Below the pieces are notes generated by a model. It had not been told where the DNA came from. It searched no databases and was given only the letters and a program-made list of their open reading frames with translations. Below are positions 27,101-42,100 of a stretch of DNA of 64,000 bases, in pieces. Source of the stretch: Pampus argenteus (Eukaryota; Chordata; Actinopteri; Scombriformes; Stromateidae). The position numbers and the translations under genes were made by a program. Positions within the stretch are counted from its first letter, which is position 1. Every line of letters starts with the position of its first letter. The stretch is from assembly GCA_036937835.1 (NCBI GenBank), contig CM072873.1:14992001-15056000 (forward strand), given 5' to 3'.

Positions 27101-30100
27101 CTTTTATATGTTTATATAAACTGCAAATTTACTTTAATGCTATTTAGTTTTTTGGGAGGGAATAATGTTACACATACATATATTTGTTTGTCATACAATA
27201 AATGTCACAAATTCAAAAAGTTGTCAAAAAGTTTTATATTATAGATGGAGCAGGGAAGTAAGTAGTTCTAAAACTTAATTCACTTCAGCAAATTAACGTA
27301 GCATTAAAAGGATAGTGATATAATTTTGAGACAAAACATTTATAATTGCACATGTGTGGTCCAGATATACAGTATGACCATTCCCTATTCTGTTACTGCC
27401 AAATCTCTCTATACATCATAATATACACAAGACCTTTATTGTTAAGAACAGGACTCACTTCATGGCTTTTCATGTGACTATCTGGACTCTTATCTGCCTC
27501 CAGAGGTTCACTCAGTTTGGCCTCCAGAGCCTCCATTTTAGAAGAGATTGACTGCAGCGAACCCTGGTAATGCTGTTGCTTTTCCAGAGCTTCATACAGA
27601 GACCTCTGCTGCTCATTGATCTGTTGGAACATAAATTGGAGAATATTTAACCATAAAGCTTGAAAACTTTGCCAATTACATTTCATTTCAGCCTTATTGT
27701 TTACTGACTGTTTTTGTTTAATCAACTTATAACTGCCTTATTAAAACATAGGGGAAATTCAAAGTTTATCCTAAATAAGACAAAACTTCATACTAGCCTA
27801 GTTGACTAGCTTGTAGAAATGTGCATACCGTGAGGTAAAAAGACTTGAGCTATTGTGTTTTAATGACAACAGTCACTGACAATCAATGGCCAACCAAGGT
27901 GATCTTGTATTATTCACATACCACATTTTTTAATGTCTCCCACGAGCGTTGCAAATCATCTAAGTGGGCCACCGACTCAAACGTTGGGTCATATAATTCT
28001 TGGATTGGAGCCCTTGTAAGTGTTCCTCGTCCCATCTAAAAAACATACAAATATGATCATCAGCAGTTAGGACAGATCAGCTCTGAAACAGATGACAACC
28101 AGACAGATTTATTTTTATCAAAATATTTTTATCAAAGCCTAAAATTCTTTGATAGTTGATGAACTTGCATTGCACCCTGGTAAGCAAATGGTTACAGCGA
28201 ATACAACATACATTGCTTGTTCGTCTCCAGCCAAGGAGCTTTGTATGTCATACCTATCTCTCTCCACCTGTTTCCTGTCTGCCTCTTCACAAATGACCAA
28301 TGTCCAATAATGGCAGAAATGAATAAATATGCATTACTAATCCACTTGGTTTGTTTTCATCTTCTTCAGCTAATAACTGCCTCTGTGTTTTGTTTCACTA
28401 AACAGTTACCAGTGTACAGGACACATTATTAAAGATTATTGAAAAATTAGGGAAAGCTGGAAAGCTTGTTGAAAAAGGAAAGATTATGGGCCAAATGCAA
28501 ACCACAATTTTCACAATACAATTATGCATATTTATGCTGAGGGACCATGCTGAATAAGAGAAAAGACAGATACCTTGCTTATATTGGCTTCAGTGTGAGT
28601 GACGGGAGAAGGAGAGCGACAGACAGGAGGAGAGGAGACCTCACTGTTAGTGCCCTCCTCCCCAGACTCCTCAGTTACAGGAGACAGGAGTGTGTGACAG
28701 CGACCAGCAGTCATCTGACACGCCATGCAAGAAACATTAACAGAAGAGCAGACATGCAAGATGGAGTGGGAAGGTTAACTATAAAGCAGCCACAAAGTTA
28801 AATTAGCAAAAATTAAAGGAATTAAAACTCTTGAGTCAGAAATAGCAGAATGATTCAAGTGGTTTATTAATTAGCATATGTAATTAACAAAACCATCCCA
28901 AAGCTTTATCAGTATGAATATGTCATGTGGTATATTGTGTTTTATTACCATGACAGCTTGTGCCGACGATTTCTTAGATTTCTCCGCATCCAACTCCTGC
29001 AGCCCCTCAGGCAGCCCCTCCACATCACTCACTGTAAGCAGCATGGTGGCATGCTTGGCCTTCACTGCCAGCATCTTACATTTTGAGTTCAGTGAGGCAA
29101 TCTGCTCTTGGTAACCTTTGATCTTTTGAGCCAGTTCCTATTCAAAACAGTACATTCCCCACTTATTTAATGCAGTAATAAGGACATTTCACTTATTATT
29201 TTATCCTTTAGCACAGAGAATGATGTCATAGACAGAAAATGAAGATCACAATGAGTTGGTTAGATTCATTAGGTATACTTAATAAATATGTGGCCAACTG
29301 CCCACACTGCAAGCATAAATAAAATGACTATTGTTGCAGCACAGTGTTACACTGTCATTATTTCTTCCCCTGAATTCCCTCCTTTTCGACACTACAATGA
29401 ACTCCAGCTGCCATTGATGCTACATGGGAAAGATGGGTTTACGTGAGTGAGTTTATGTATTTTTACTTCATGGTGAAGGATCTGGGCCTGCAGCTCCTGG
29501 ATGTTGCTTGAGGGGATTGGACGGTCCTGGATGACACGGTGTGCTTCCTCTATCAGCCCCTGTAGGTCTCTCACTTCCTGTTCATATTGCTCATACTGCA
29601 CAACAGCCTCCTACAAAACAACAGGAGGTTTCTTTGCTACAGTTATGTGAACAATTTATTTTTGTAAGGATATAAACATGCAGAGGACCATACTGCATTC
29701 TACCTTTCGTCAGAATAAAGAATTGACAATGTTGTGACGTTACTGTCCTGCATTAATAGTGCCCCCTACTGTACCTGTAGGATGTTGCATTGCTGAATGG
29801 CCACATGCTGCAAATGACTGGCTTCTTGCTGCAGACGCAGTGCTGTGCGACAGATGGCAAGGTTGGGCATCACCTCCTCTGGGACCCGCAGAGCACTTTG
29901 ACACAACTGTACTGTCTGCACCTGCTGCTTGAAGCTTTCCATATCTGCCAAGAGACGCTGCAAAACAAGAAAAGTTTACATTATGTGAAATTGTGGAAAA
30001 GCCACAATATACAAAGTAAGCATTCAAGGTGCTTTATGGTAAATTATAGGCCATAATGTGGATTATTTTAATGTTATGTGGTTACCTGTCTTTGAGCCAG

Positions 30101-33100
30101 CTGCTCTTTGAGGCTCTGGCGTGCCAGCTCTGGTGAGGTCAGTGTGGCTTGGACCTGCTCCAGAGCCACATGTAGAGCCTTAACTTCATACTCCAGTGCT
30201 TCCATACTCTGAGGACATATCATACATGAATCACAAGATGTAAGCTACAAGTACTAGTATTTCCTTAATTCACTTGTGTTCACTTGTATGTAGTAAAAGC
30301 AGTAAAAGCAGCTAATTGTGTGTGAATTAGAATGTGTGAAGAGATAAGACATTCTTTTTTCCCGTACCTTATCAGCATCCTCCAAGCTCTGCAGTCGAGT
30401 CTTAATGCTTTGCTGAAGCTCTTCGGTGTGTCGACTGAGTTCACACACCTGCTGGCTCATAGACTCGACCTGCAGCACCTCAGACAGAAGCTCAACTTTC
30501 TCTGCCATCGATTCCAAGTCTCCATGGAGCTCCCGAGACTCACGCAGGACAGCCTGATACAAAACAAAGAGGCAGTCAATGCAGAGCATGTGTGGTGATG
30601 TGCCAAAGACAAACTAATGACCCCGACGATGACCTGCCTTTCATAAATGTGTACATGAGTAAAGATCCAGGATTCATCACTAGTGCCCATGAACTTTAAA
30701 TCCATTTGAATCCAGCCCATCCTTTTACGTGTCTCTTCTTAAATGAACATAGAGGAGGGTCGAGAGCTCAAGAAACTGTGTTTAGATCTCCATCTCACCT
30801 GGTACATCCGAATCTGCTCCTGTAGGTGAACAGAGGAGTTCCAGATGATGTTTGCCCTCACCAGGCTTTTGGCTTTTTCTGACCACCTCACAATGAAGTC
30901 CAGCATTTCATTGTACTCATCTAGATAGCAGACAGCCTGAAAAGCAAAGATAAGAGAGAGCCCATGTTGTATTGAGGAACAATACAAAATAATTAAGTAC
31001 ACTTTCCTACATAACTGTGACACACAAATTATGGATGTTGGAGCATAAAATAACAGTGCATGAGAACAAAAGATGTATAGGAGACGTAAAAAATAAACCT
31101 TTTTGAGCCAGTTGTTCCTACAGTCTGCCAGCCGGGATGTGTGGTGATGCATCTCTGACAACTTGCTGATGGCATCGCTTAGCTGTTTGGCCAGCAGGGG
31201 GTTTCTGCGGCCAAACTCTTGTACAGCAGCATCCAGCTCTGAAAGAGTGCGCCCACAGCAGTCCAAGTCCTCAGCCAGGCTCTGAAGAAAGAAATGCAGT
31301 GTATAAACCCATATCCTGACAACATCTAATACTCTTAAATTATAGTAAAGTGTTTCGGTGTTTAATAAGACCAGGCAAAATTAGGGTACCTACCTTGACC
31401 TCTTCTTTGGCATGATCAACATCTGGTGATTTTTCCTTAAATTTAGTGGAGACTGCTTTGAGTTTCTCAGAGATGTTGTGGATTCTAGAAGTGAAGCTCT
31501 CTTTTATTTCCCTTGTTTTCTGAATTTCTCTCTCTTTTGAAAGAACCTAGAACATATTCAGAAATGTTAACTGGTGCTACATGACTTAAACATGTAAACT
31601 TGACATTCCTTGAGGAATTGACATTTAACGAAATTCTAATTATACAGTACCTGATCCTCAATAGCACCCAGAGCGAGCGAGACCTCAGCTAGCTGCATGG
31701 AGATTTCAGAGGGAAGTATAGTGTAGAGATCCAGGTACTTGCTCTGTTGCTGCTCTGCTAATTTATCCACATTCTGACGATACGTGATCACATCTCCATG
31801 TACAACCTATTTATGACAATGACACATGTTATCTTTAAAATATGTCAGCTGAAACCACATCACAAAATTAACATTTCTCCCTTTAGACAGCAGGTATACC
31901 TCAAGCTCCTGGAGTAGAGAATCTAAGTCTGGTGTTGGGTTGAGAAGAAGCTCCCTGCTCTCCTGGATCCAAGCTTTTACAACACCAAGTTCCTTCTCCA
32001 CTTCCTCCCTGTCTCTTAATTCCTGACCTGCCTGAGCCCGCTTGGTCCTGGACTGCGTCAGGAGGCTGCAGGCAACCAGAGAAATGACTCTACTCAAATT
32101 CAAAATTTGGCTATATTGTAGATATGCAGAGAATGTTTTCATGTAAATAAAAAAAAACAATTTATTGAAAAAACTTATTCATCAAAATAATACCAATGAT
32201 TGGATTATCTTAACATAGGTGAAAAACTCATTTATTTACAGAAACAACTTGGTTAAAACTCAGTTTGTCATCTTACTACCTTTCCATTTGGTCTTGTACA
32301 GATCTGATCTCCTTCAGGCTAGGCAGCTCATCCTGTTCATTCGTTGGTGAAGGCACTTCCACGTCGTGCAACAGGTTGAGCGCATACTGACGCAGCAGTG
32401 TGAGGGAGGAGAGCTCTCGCTCCAAGTCTTGGCTCAACACGTCATGCTGGTCCAACAGAGACTGCAGCGTGGCTTTGGAGGCCTTCTCCACAGCACTGTC
32501 AGGGACACGACTCTGGAGCTCATCAGAGACTGCTCTTATCTTCACCATCTATACAAAACGATAATTGTGATTGTTCAAGGACTCATGCAAAGCTATATTT
32601 TTATATTCATGAACAACATATTTTCTCCTATTGTCTGCTTGTGTACCTTCTCTCTAAAAGTTCTCCATTCCTGTGCTGTGTCCTCTAGTACTCTCTCCTG
32701 TCCCCGTGCCACACTGCGTAGTCTTGTCCAGCGCTGCCACACAGTGGTCATGGAGCGGCTGATGGTGGCCTTGCTGGCGTCGCTTCCCACCAGCTCCAGC
32801 TGGGCAGCTTGCTCCTCTAAACCACTCAGCTTCTCTTGGAAGCCATTCACAAGTGATACAAGGGACTGAAAAGATAAAGAGATGATAAATGAATAATGTA
32901 GACAGCATTCATAGAAACACCACCTATTTTCTGTATGGAAAATGGCTTTGTTTGGGCCTCTCATACCCGATGACTGCACAGCTTATCTTCAGCCTCTTGG
33001 CTTGTGGCTGCCTTTGCAGTAGAAAATTCTGTCAGCTTTTTTTCAGCCTCATTCATAAGCTCAATGACAGTCTGCCTTGCCTCCTGGTATGAATTCCACT

Positions 33101-36100
33101 GGGCCACACAGCTAGGAAAAACAGAAAACATTAGAGGATAAAATGCCACGATTTACAGCAACATGCAATACCACTCTTTTATTTTCACTACCTGTGAAGT
33201 ACATCCTGGTGACACTGGAGCTGATCTCGGACCTCCACACCTCTCTGCTTTGCTGACTCCACGCTCACTCGGAGCTGCTCTTTAGCTGTGGGGTTGACCA
33301 CGTTCTCCAGCTGGGGCAGCAGTGCCTGCAGCTCCTCCAGGTGGATGAGGAACTCCTGTTCTGTGGCCATGATGTCCCCCTGCTGCCGGAGACACTCTTC
33401 ATAGTTCTCCACGTCCACACCCAAGCTAGCTTGCTGCAGGAAGGATACGGCATCCTCCAGCCATTCACAGGCTGACTGCATCCTGAAGTGGTACTTCTGG
33501 CACAACACTAGGGCTTCTTCCAAAGTAATCTTCACACAAAAGCAATTGATTAAAAAAAACAGAAGAGATTATTAATCTCAAATATTTAGGTATAAAATAC
33601 TGTATTAAGGCATTGAAGAGGCACTCCACTGATACACATCAGTCCTGTTTATTTTAATGATTACTACTCAGTCTGAAAAAAAAATAACCCTGATATTAAA
33701 TGTTTATCAGAAAGCCTTCGTCCCAACCAGGAGGCACGGTGTTTGAAAGACGAGGGTATTTACAGGTAGACTCTAACAAAAGACACAACTGAGTTTAATT
33801 ATCGGAATCTTTGCTGCTTTGATTTTGATTATTCTTTTTAAAATATATCTCTTGTAAGTCACCCTACTTTATGGAAGTGCAATACTAAAACCATTGGAGT
33901 ACCCCTTTAAGGAAACTGTAGGTATGTCACTACACCGTTTTATGGAATATTGAATGCAATATTGTCCCACCTGTTTGGAGCTCAGTGATTTTTGAACGTC
34001 AGCCTGCAGCTTTGCCATTTCTTCAAGGCTTGTGTCAACATGGATTGGGACAAGCTCATTGGCAGTGATATACTGCTGTTTCTCCCTGCTGCTAAGAGCA
34101 GCCACTATCCTCAGTCTAGACTGAACCTCCTCCTGCATGATTTGCTGCTTCCTGATCTCCTCCTGCACCTTCTCTACCCTAACATCCACAATCACAGCAC
34201 AGCCCAGATCATCCCTGACCTGCTGTAGCCAGTCCAGGGTCCTTTTCATCTCTGTCTCAAAGTCTTTACTCTGAATAAACCTGGTCTCACACTCTTCGAT
34301 CAGGTCCCCTACTGCTCCCTGCAAGGACCGCAGCTCCTCTTGCCACAGAACCACTTGCTCCTTGGAGGCATCATGGGCTGCTTGGTCGACACGAGGAGCA
34401 AGAGTGTCCATCTGCTCCATGAGCCTTGACAAGTGAGAGTTAGCACTCTGGAGACTTCCCGCCAGAGCGTGATAGTTCTTCAGTCTCTCCTCAGCTGACT
34501 GAGTTTCTGCATTAACTTTTACCAGCTGTTCTTTTGTGGCCTTTAACTCAGAGTCAACCTGCATGGCCATCGCCTTATGGTCCTCAAATGACTCCAAGGT
34601 TTCATCCAGATGCTCTACTTTCTGTTCAACCAACCTTTTTAGACCATTGTACAGGCTCACAAGCTGGGTCATTTCCTCTGTGCGCCATGGTTGACCGGTG
34701 CTACGAAATCCTTCTTTCTTCTGGTTCAGTTCACTCACAGCAAGACCCAGGTTGCTCAGATCTGCCTGAATTGCTCTGTAATCACTCTGCAAACTGACGA
34801 CCTCTTCTGTTTGCAAGCCTACAGGCTGTGTGCCCAGATGATTGAACTGTTCCTCGAGCTCTTTCAGTGCTTTGTGAGTGACATCTATAAACGAGGTGTA
34901 CTCGTTCCTTGTGAGAATGGCTTGCTGGATTTTCTCCTGTTTTTCTTTGGCTAATGCTAATATACTGTTATATTGCTGGGGGAGAGTATTGAGTTTTTCA
35001 TCCAAATAGCAGTGGTCTACTTCATTTAGAGTGGGCAATATTTCCTGTCCAGCTCTTTGTACAATTAGAAGAAGGTTCTCATATTCAATTGCCTGCTCGA
35101 CTATCTGTTGATATTTGAATAGCTGCACTTCTAATTCAGCATCTCCAACCATTAGATTGATTTCAGGAAATGTGATTATGTCAGCTTGTTTTATCCATTG
35201 GCATATTTTCTCTAGATCAGTCTTGAAGTACTTCCTAGAAACAAGCACTTTTTCAAGTTCCTGAAGTTTCTGGCCACATCTATGTAGAGTTTTGTCAAAG
35301 ATGTTTTGCAACTCCTGCAGCTTTGTGAGAATCTCATTCCTTTCTTCGTCACTGGCATCCCTCATCAGGTCCCTTCCCTGAGACCACAAGGACGTCAGCT
35401 CACTCTGATAGGCTTTCAGACTGCTTTGGATGTTCCTACAAGTTCTGACCTGCTTGGCAAGGTCATCAGGTAACAAAGCAATATACTCTTCTGCCTGGGC
35501 TTTCTTCTCATTCTGCTGGACCCAGGAAATGGACTGGCTCACAGCCATCAGGAAGTGAGTCCTCTCTGTGAAAGCCTTGCTGAGGTGTTTTCTGCGCTGC
35601 ACCACTTTCACACTCAGAGATTCCACCTCACATTGAGTGTCAGCAATCAGCTGCTGCAGACGCTGACGTTCGCTGAGGCCCAGGCGGGCCAGCACCCTGT
35701 CAGCATCGGCCATGGCCTGGGCCAGCAGGAGCTGCTTGGCTTCTAACTCACTGCAAATGCTCAGGTGGTCAAACAGGAAGCTCTGGGCCAGCTCTGGAGG
35801 AGGACTCATTTTCATGGCCTCAGAGAGGGCAGGCTGCTGCTCCTCTGCCCAATCCCGAGCCTCTCTCAGACGGGCCTCCACTTGGCTCATATCTTCCAGC
35901 GTCACCACAGAGTCCTGAATTTTCCTCTCAATTAGATTTTGCATCTGAGACCATCGCTGTTCAAAGTGGCTGATTTGTTCTTTTACCAGCTCCTTGTCAT
36001 CCAAGTTCAAATGTTGGATGACTTTCTGTTTCTGATCTTTTAGTTCCTCAAGAGAGCCTTTTTGTTCTTCCAGCGTTACTGCAAGTTTCCGTAATGCCTC

Positions 36101-39100
36101 CAAATGCTGAGATGAACTTTCAGCATCCGTTCTGTGACACAAAAAATGACCAATTATTCATAAGTGGTGTAAAATACATGATTATATTATTTGTTATATC
36201 TTTTCATCTACACAGCCTTGAATTCACAGTTCTGAGAAAATGAACAAAGGCCCTCTATTCATGATATGTAACTTAGACTTCACACACAATGTCGATAGCA
36301 ATTACAAAGAAATTGACAAAAAGCACAAGCAGTGTCTTCCTATACACTGTAACATTGCATTGTTTAGTTTGGTCCTCTCCTGGAGATTATTACAATAAAT
36401 ATACTACAGTATGTGATGAATAGTTTAATGTATAATTTATGTACAAACACACCTGGCCAGATTGTCCCATTCTTTGGACACCTGTTCGAACAGCGCCTCC
36501 ACTGCAGTGATACAATCATGGTATTCTTTAGACCTCTGCAGGTCCTCCTCCCTCTGACTCTGCAGCTTGTTGGCCTGGTGACAGAGCTCAAGCCAGGAAT
36601 GGCTCAGACGGTCAAGCTCTGCATGTTCTGGAGAGTCCTGGCCCCGAGTCAATTTGCTCACTCGGTCTGTCATCTTGGTCAGGACACTCTGTTTGGACTG
36701 CAATTGCTGGCTGCATTCCTGTGTGACAAGCAATACACTGGATGATGACACTAAATACATCCAAACAGTAAGCAAAACTGTCTTTAATCCAACTATTACT
36801 CAAATATCTTGGTCAAAATGTCAGATTACATGAGAATACCAGAATCAGCAACAGAATCATGTTCATAATTGCTTTATTTCATGGTAAAAAGTATAAACAC
36901 AAAATGATGTTTTATCTTAATTCTACTCTATGTTTGAATTTGATTTGCTTTTCTGTACAATACAATAATGGTTGAGATACTGTTCCTTACCCTGGCTTGT
37001 GACAGCATGTTTTGAGCTATCTTGGTCTCCAACTCAGCAGGCCTTCTGGAGAGGCTAAGGAGCTGCTGCTCCATATCCTGGAACAAACTGGTCAGATCTT
37101 GCTTCTGTTCCTTGATCTCCCTCCAGCCCTCTGAAAGTTCCTGTGCACTGGACATCCTTTCTTCGATCTACAAAAACACATTTATACATTTCTCCATTGA
37201 ATATTTGCAGGATTATGCATTATGAAAATGCCCTGCTGATATAGGTGCACCTTATATTGATATACTGCATATACTGCTGAAAGAATATTTATAGGATAAT
37301 ATGCATAGTCATATGGCTAATATTGCTTTGTATCAAGAAAAGTTCCAGCAATTTAATCTAATTTACATTGTACAAAGGGGATGGAGGTAACAAAATTACT
37401 GACCGTGAGTTTGACCTGCTGGACCTTAGCGGCTGTCACTCTCACAGCATCATCAGAAAGGTCACACACAGAACACACCAGGTCCAGGTAAGTGCTGGCC
37501 TGCTCCTGAAGGGCCCTGTAGTGCTTCACCTGTTTGTGAGTAGTGAATTAATCAGCTAATGAATCATGATGAGATGATGATTAATAATATAATGCATATT
37601 TTCACCTCACTGTATACCAAGGAACAGGAAAAACTGCACATTGTGTCAGGTACCTGCTTCAGGGCCTCCTGCAGACCAGATGGTCCCTGATCATTGAGCT
37701 GGAGTTCCTCCTGAACTGTTGATAGCCAGGTTTGGCACTGCTGGAGAGTGTCCTGGTGGCTAACATGTTTCTGCAGCTCCCGGTCCAGACTTTGATACAC
37801 CTGTTGAACAAGGTGAGGTACAATTTACAATATGCATCTTTATTATTATTATTATTTATATAATGAACACCTCTTGTAGAGAACAAGTTTTTTCAACAAA
37901 GGTTGAAGTCTCATGTTACTCACACGTTGGGTAGTGCTGCATATTGCAGAGTAGCTATCTCTGGCTCCCTGTTGATGAGTCTGGATTTGTTGACTGATCT
38001 TAGCCTGGACTTGGTCTGTACAGCTGGCAACAAGATCTTCTCCTTTCTGCTTTAAGATGGTGAGACGTTCCTCAAAACCTGCTATCTCTTCCATTATTGC
38101 CTGGGAAAAAAGGTGGTTAGAAATACAGATTATGTTAAGTAATCGATGTACAATAATGTAAAACAAAAGTATTTGGATGTAATGTAATAATGTAAACTAA
38201 AAATTGTTAAATTTCATGGGTCACCTTGTGTCGGGCAAGCTGCTGAGTAGCCATCTCCATACTACTGGTTTGCATAGAATCAAAGGTGACCAGCCTACTG
38301 GACATCTGTAAGAGCCACTTCTCAACCTCCTGCAGTTCGCTGTTGTAATTCTCGTGCTCCTTCACCCACTCCACAAGGTTCTGGACCTGTGTCTGAAACA
38401 CAACATACTTCCAGAGATCAATGTATCTGTATATGTGGTATGTAAATAAGAAAAATATATACCAGTACATCCGTTTTAAATAAAAAAAGCTTTTTGTAGT
38501 ATGCGTAAATATAAATAAATAAAATCAATGGTTTTGAACTTAATTCACGTCTCTCCTGTGTCCTAAAATAATGCCTCGGCAGAAACAGCTTAGCAGTACC
38601 CATACCTTCGCCAACAAGCAGAGGTCTTGGTAGTCAGCCTGCAGCTTTTTCATCTTGTCGCTTATAGTGGGGTCATGGACTGTGTCCAGCAGGGCCTCTC
38701 CTTTCTCAATGACACATTTCACTGCTGACTCATGAGACTGCACTGTCTGCTGGATAGTCTGCAAAGGGAACAAAACATATAACAAATATAATTTAGTTTT
38801 CTTATTCTGTATTGTATTTACTGGTTTTAGAGTAAAAAATGATAATTTCAGTTACCTTGTACTTTGCTAGCTGAGCCTTCTTTTGATAGAGTTCAGCTTT
38901 AGGCTCTACATTTGATGCTAAAAGATTCTTGGTTTCCTTTACCCACTGGGCCTGGGCTTTGTATTTATCCATAAAGTCTTTAGAGAGTGAGATACATTTC
39001 TCGAGGGAGCTATGCTCTGTCCGGAGAGCTATCATCAATTCTTCTAGTTGGAATAGTCGGGTGTCCACCTCCTCTTTCAGCTGCTCTGCTTCAGGCTCCT

Positions 39101-42100
39101 CCAAGAATGCCATAGCTCGCTCTGTCTTTTCCCTCATTGTCTTCAGGTAAATGTGACCCTGCTCCATGTCTGCCTGAAGAGCCTGAAAGGTACATGGTGT
39201 TAATTTTTATTTGTATTTTATTATACAGACACCAGACATCTGAGTCTAGTAGCAATGTTGCTGCTTTTATTAGAATTCCCGCTACAAACATAGGTCAGTA
39301 CTGATAAATAAAACCAGTAGTTTGATTCCAATAATATAAACATCATTAAAAAGCATACAATAACAAAGCAAAGACATGTACTCTGTGGTAGAGAGTGTAC
39401 CTCTAGTTTCTTCATCTTTCTCTCCATGGCAAAGCGGTCCACTACATCAACACTTATAGCCACAGTGCTGAAGTTATTCTGAGCTGTGCTGAGCCAATCT
39501 GAGAAGGTGCCGAAGACACATTGTGCCTCTTCAATGCAAGACACTTCCTCCTGGAGATGTTTAATCGTTTCCTGCAACACAGCAGAAGAGAAAAAAAACT
39601 AAAGTTATGGCAGAAGAATGCTTAGGATAGCAAACCTGAAAACATGTTTTCAGTTATTTCACAAAATCAAGATTTACAGCAACAGAATTTTAAGAAACCT
39701 GTTAAGTCGACTAGTTCAAACTATGTTTTCAAAGGTCTCAAGCAATCAAGACATATCTATCAACAAACACTGAAGCATTTATTGTAGTATATATATGTTT
39801 ATATGTACATATAATATTCACAACCATGTAATACTGTGTGCTGTGTTTAAGTGAATTTTACCAATAAATGCAGAAGCAGGGCGTGGTAGCGAGCTGTAAT
39901 CTGGGTGGCTCTGGTACTGATCCGGCTGCTAATATGGGTCTCATCCAGAACCTGCTGAGCTAAGAGACTAAGGCCCTCCATCTCTTCTTGATATACGAGC
40001 ACTTCCTCCTGCCAGCTCTGATCAAAGAAAGATCGTTAGTGATTATTTAGATTCCATTATATTTGTTAGACTGTGATTGTTAATAAGATGTTTCCAATGT
40101 AAATTGCATATTAACCTTTATCAACTGGAGTTGAGCTTCTTTAGTTGTGCGGTCAGACCGACGATTGCTGCGCAGTTGTGCTTTGGTCTCCATGCCCTTT
40201 AGCCAGCTGTCAAGACGCTGGAACTTCTGCTCCATCTGCCGGAGTTTAGCCAGAGCACTGTTGAGCTGGGCCCTGGTGTCGGCCAACTGGGCCTGGTACA
40301 GCCTCCACTCCTGCTGCAGTGTCTCCAATGCTCGGTCTTCTATTTGAGGCAGCCCCCAGGGAATCACCAGTTCTCTACTGACCAGTATTGTGTTTAGCAG
40401 AGCCTGGCCCTCTGTGCAGTGCAGCTGGAGCTCCTGCAGTTACATAAATGAGCATTGTCAGCGCTCTAAATTTTCAGATAATATAATAATCATTAGCACA
40501 CTGATAATTTTCAGACCTGGAGCTTTTGGAGAGTCTCCTCCAGCATATCAACATCTCCCTCCAGCTGAGTGTAGCAGCCGAGCTTCTCCTGTTCCTGTTC
40601 CAGCCAGTCCTCAAACGCATGGAGGCCCCGTTGATACTCCTGATGGGCTTTCACCAGCTCCTCCGCTTTGCCTACTGCCCTCTGAGGACACAAAAAACAA
40701 AAAACATTATTATTACAGACTTAGAGCTAACTGTTTCTTACTGTGTTTCAGACAGTTTAAAGGTGGGAAAATAACTTACTTTACCTTAAGAAATACTTAA
40801 ACTATAACACTGTTTTGTTAATGTCTTCCCTACAGATTTGTACAGTATCTTTCTTGTTGTGTAACTGTTAAACTGTGTCATAATACTGAAACTGAATTGT
40901 ATTTTATATTCATTTCACTATGCAGTGTTGTGCACATTATGTTGCTTATTACCATGGCATTGTCTTTGATAGTGTTGTAGCGCTCTTGCAGATCTTGGAG
41001 CTCCAGCTGAGTGACATAGTTCTCAGCTATATTGGAACTCTTTGCAGTGATGGTGTCCAGCAGGGTGTTGTGACTGAGTACTTCCTCATGCAGCAACTGA
41101 AACAGCATGGAGTTTTAGTTAGATTAGATTATCAGTTAACTCTGTATGTTTCAAGTTAATAGCTACTGTAGTTAAATAGCTTGTTTGAACCATACACTGC
41201 TCATTTTCACCACTTATAAAATCTAGGGTGTTGAATTGAAACATATTTTGTATTTGCAGCAAATCATATATAAACATTTACAATATACAGCATTACTGAG
41301 GAGATTGCAGAACCTTGGCTTTGCTCAGATTGGCAGTTTTGTCTCTCATCTCTGGGCACTGTTTATCAGCGGGGTCGAGAATCTCTTCCACATGTTCCAC
41401 CCAAGACACAAACTGGCGTACATCCTCCTGGTAACTGGTCCACTGAGACAGAGAACCCTCCAGCTGACTGTTTTTGATTTTGAAGAGAACAACTAAGTCA
41501 GTAATGGTGCTGTAACTATTATATGTTTCAAACATAGTGTTACTTGTAGTAGAGAACTAACCTTTTGCATTGAATAGAAGCAGAGAGCAGGGCATCCCAG
41601 GAGTCTTTCAAATCCTGTATTTGTTTTTGGACTACAGGCACTCCATCAGCTGAAGTGTTTCTTTGAACTGACTCTCCTCTTGTGATCAGCATCTTCAGCA
41701 GGATCTCCTTCTCCTGACGAGCAGTCAGCAACGCCTGGTGCAACAATAACAACATGTGCATTAATTACACATTTATATTGAGCATTCAAAGTGGTATCCA
41801 AATTTGACTTTATGTACCTCCAACTTGATCATCCTGCTATCGAGAACATTTTTATCAGAAGTCGGGGCGCAGTAGGTCTGCAGCATGTGGCTGGTGTCAG
41901 CAACCCAATTCTGCAGCTCTTTTAACCCTTGGGTGAAAAGCTGGTGCTCAGAGACTATGCGGTCAATCCGTGATGCCTTCTCCTATAATAATAGCAGGGA
42001 AACCAGAAAAATACAAATTTAGTCATCTACGGTAGATTCAACAATCACAAATGCATTCCTTGACAACTAATAAAGATTATACTACTGCAGATACTACAAA

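Noticed and set aside
30739..31266. 175-codon - strand ORF joining two exons without splicing
   Set aside because: Both exons (31099-31281 and 30799-30936) have good splice sites; the intron between merely happens to lack a stop in this frame.
32366..32869. 167-codon + strand ORF
   Set aside because: It lies antisense to two syne1 exons and one intron; the - strand frame has matching splice sites and spectrin sequence, so this is a shadow frame.
40016..40017. Alternative acceptor two bases inside exon 39862-40017
   Set aside because: Using it would start the exon with one base of a split codon, which disagrees with the phase-0 end of the upstream exon 40116-40433.
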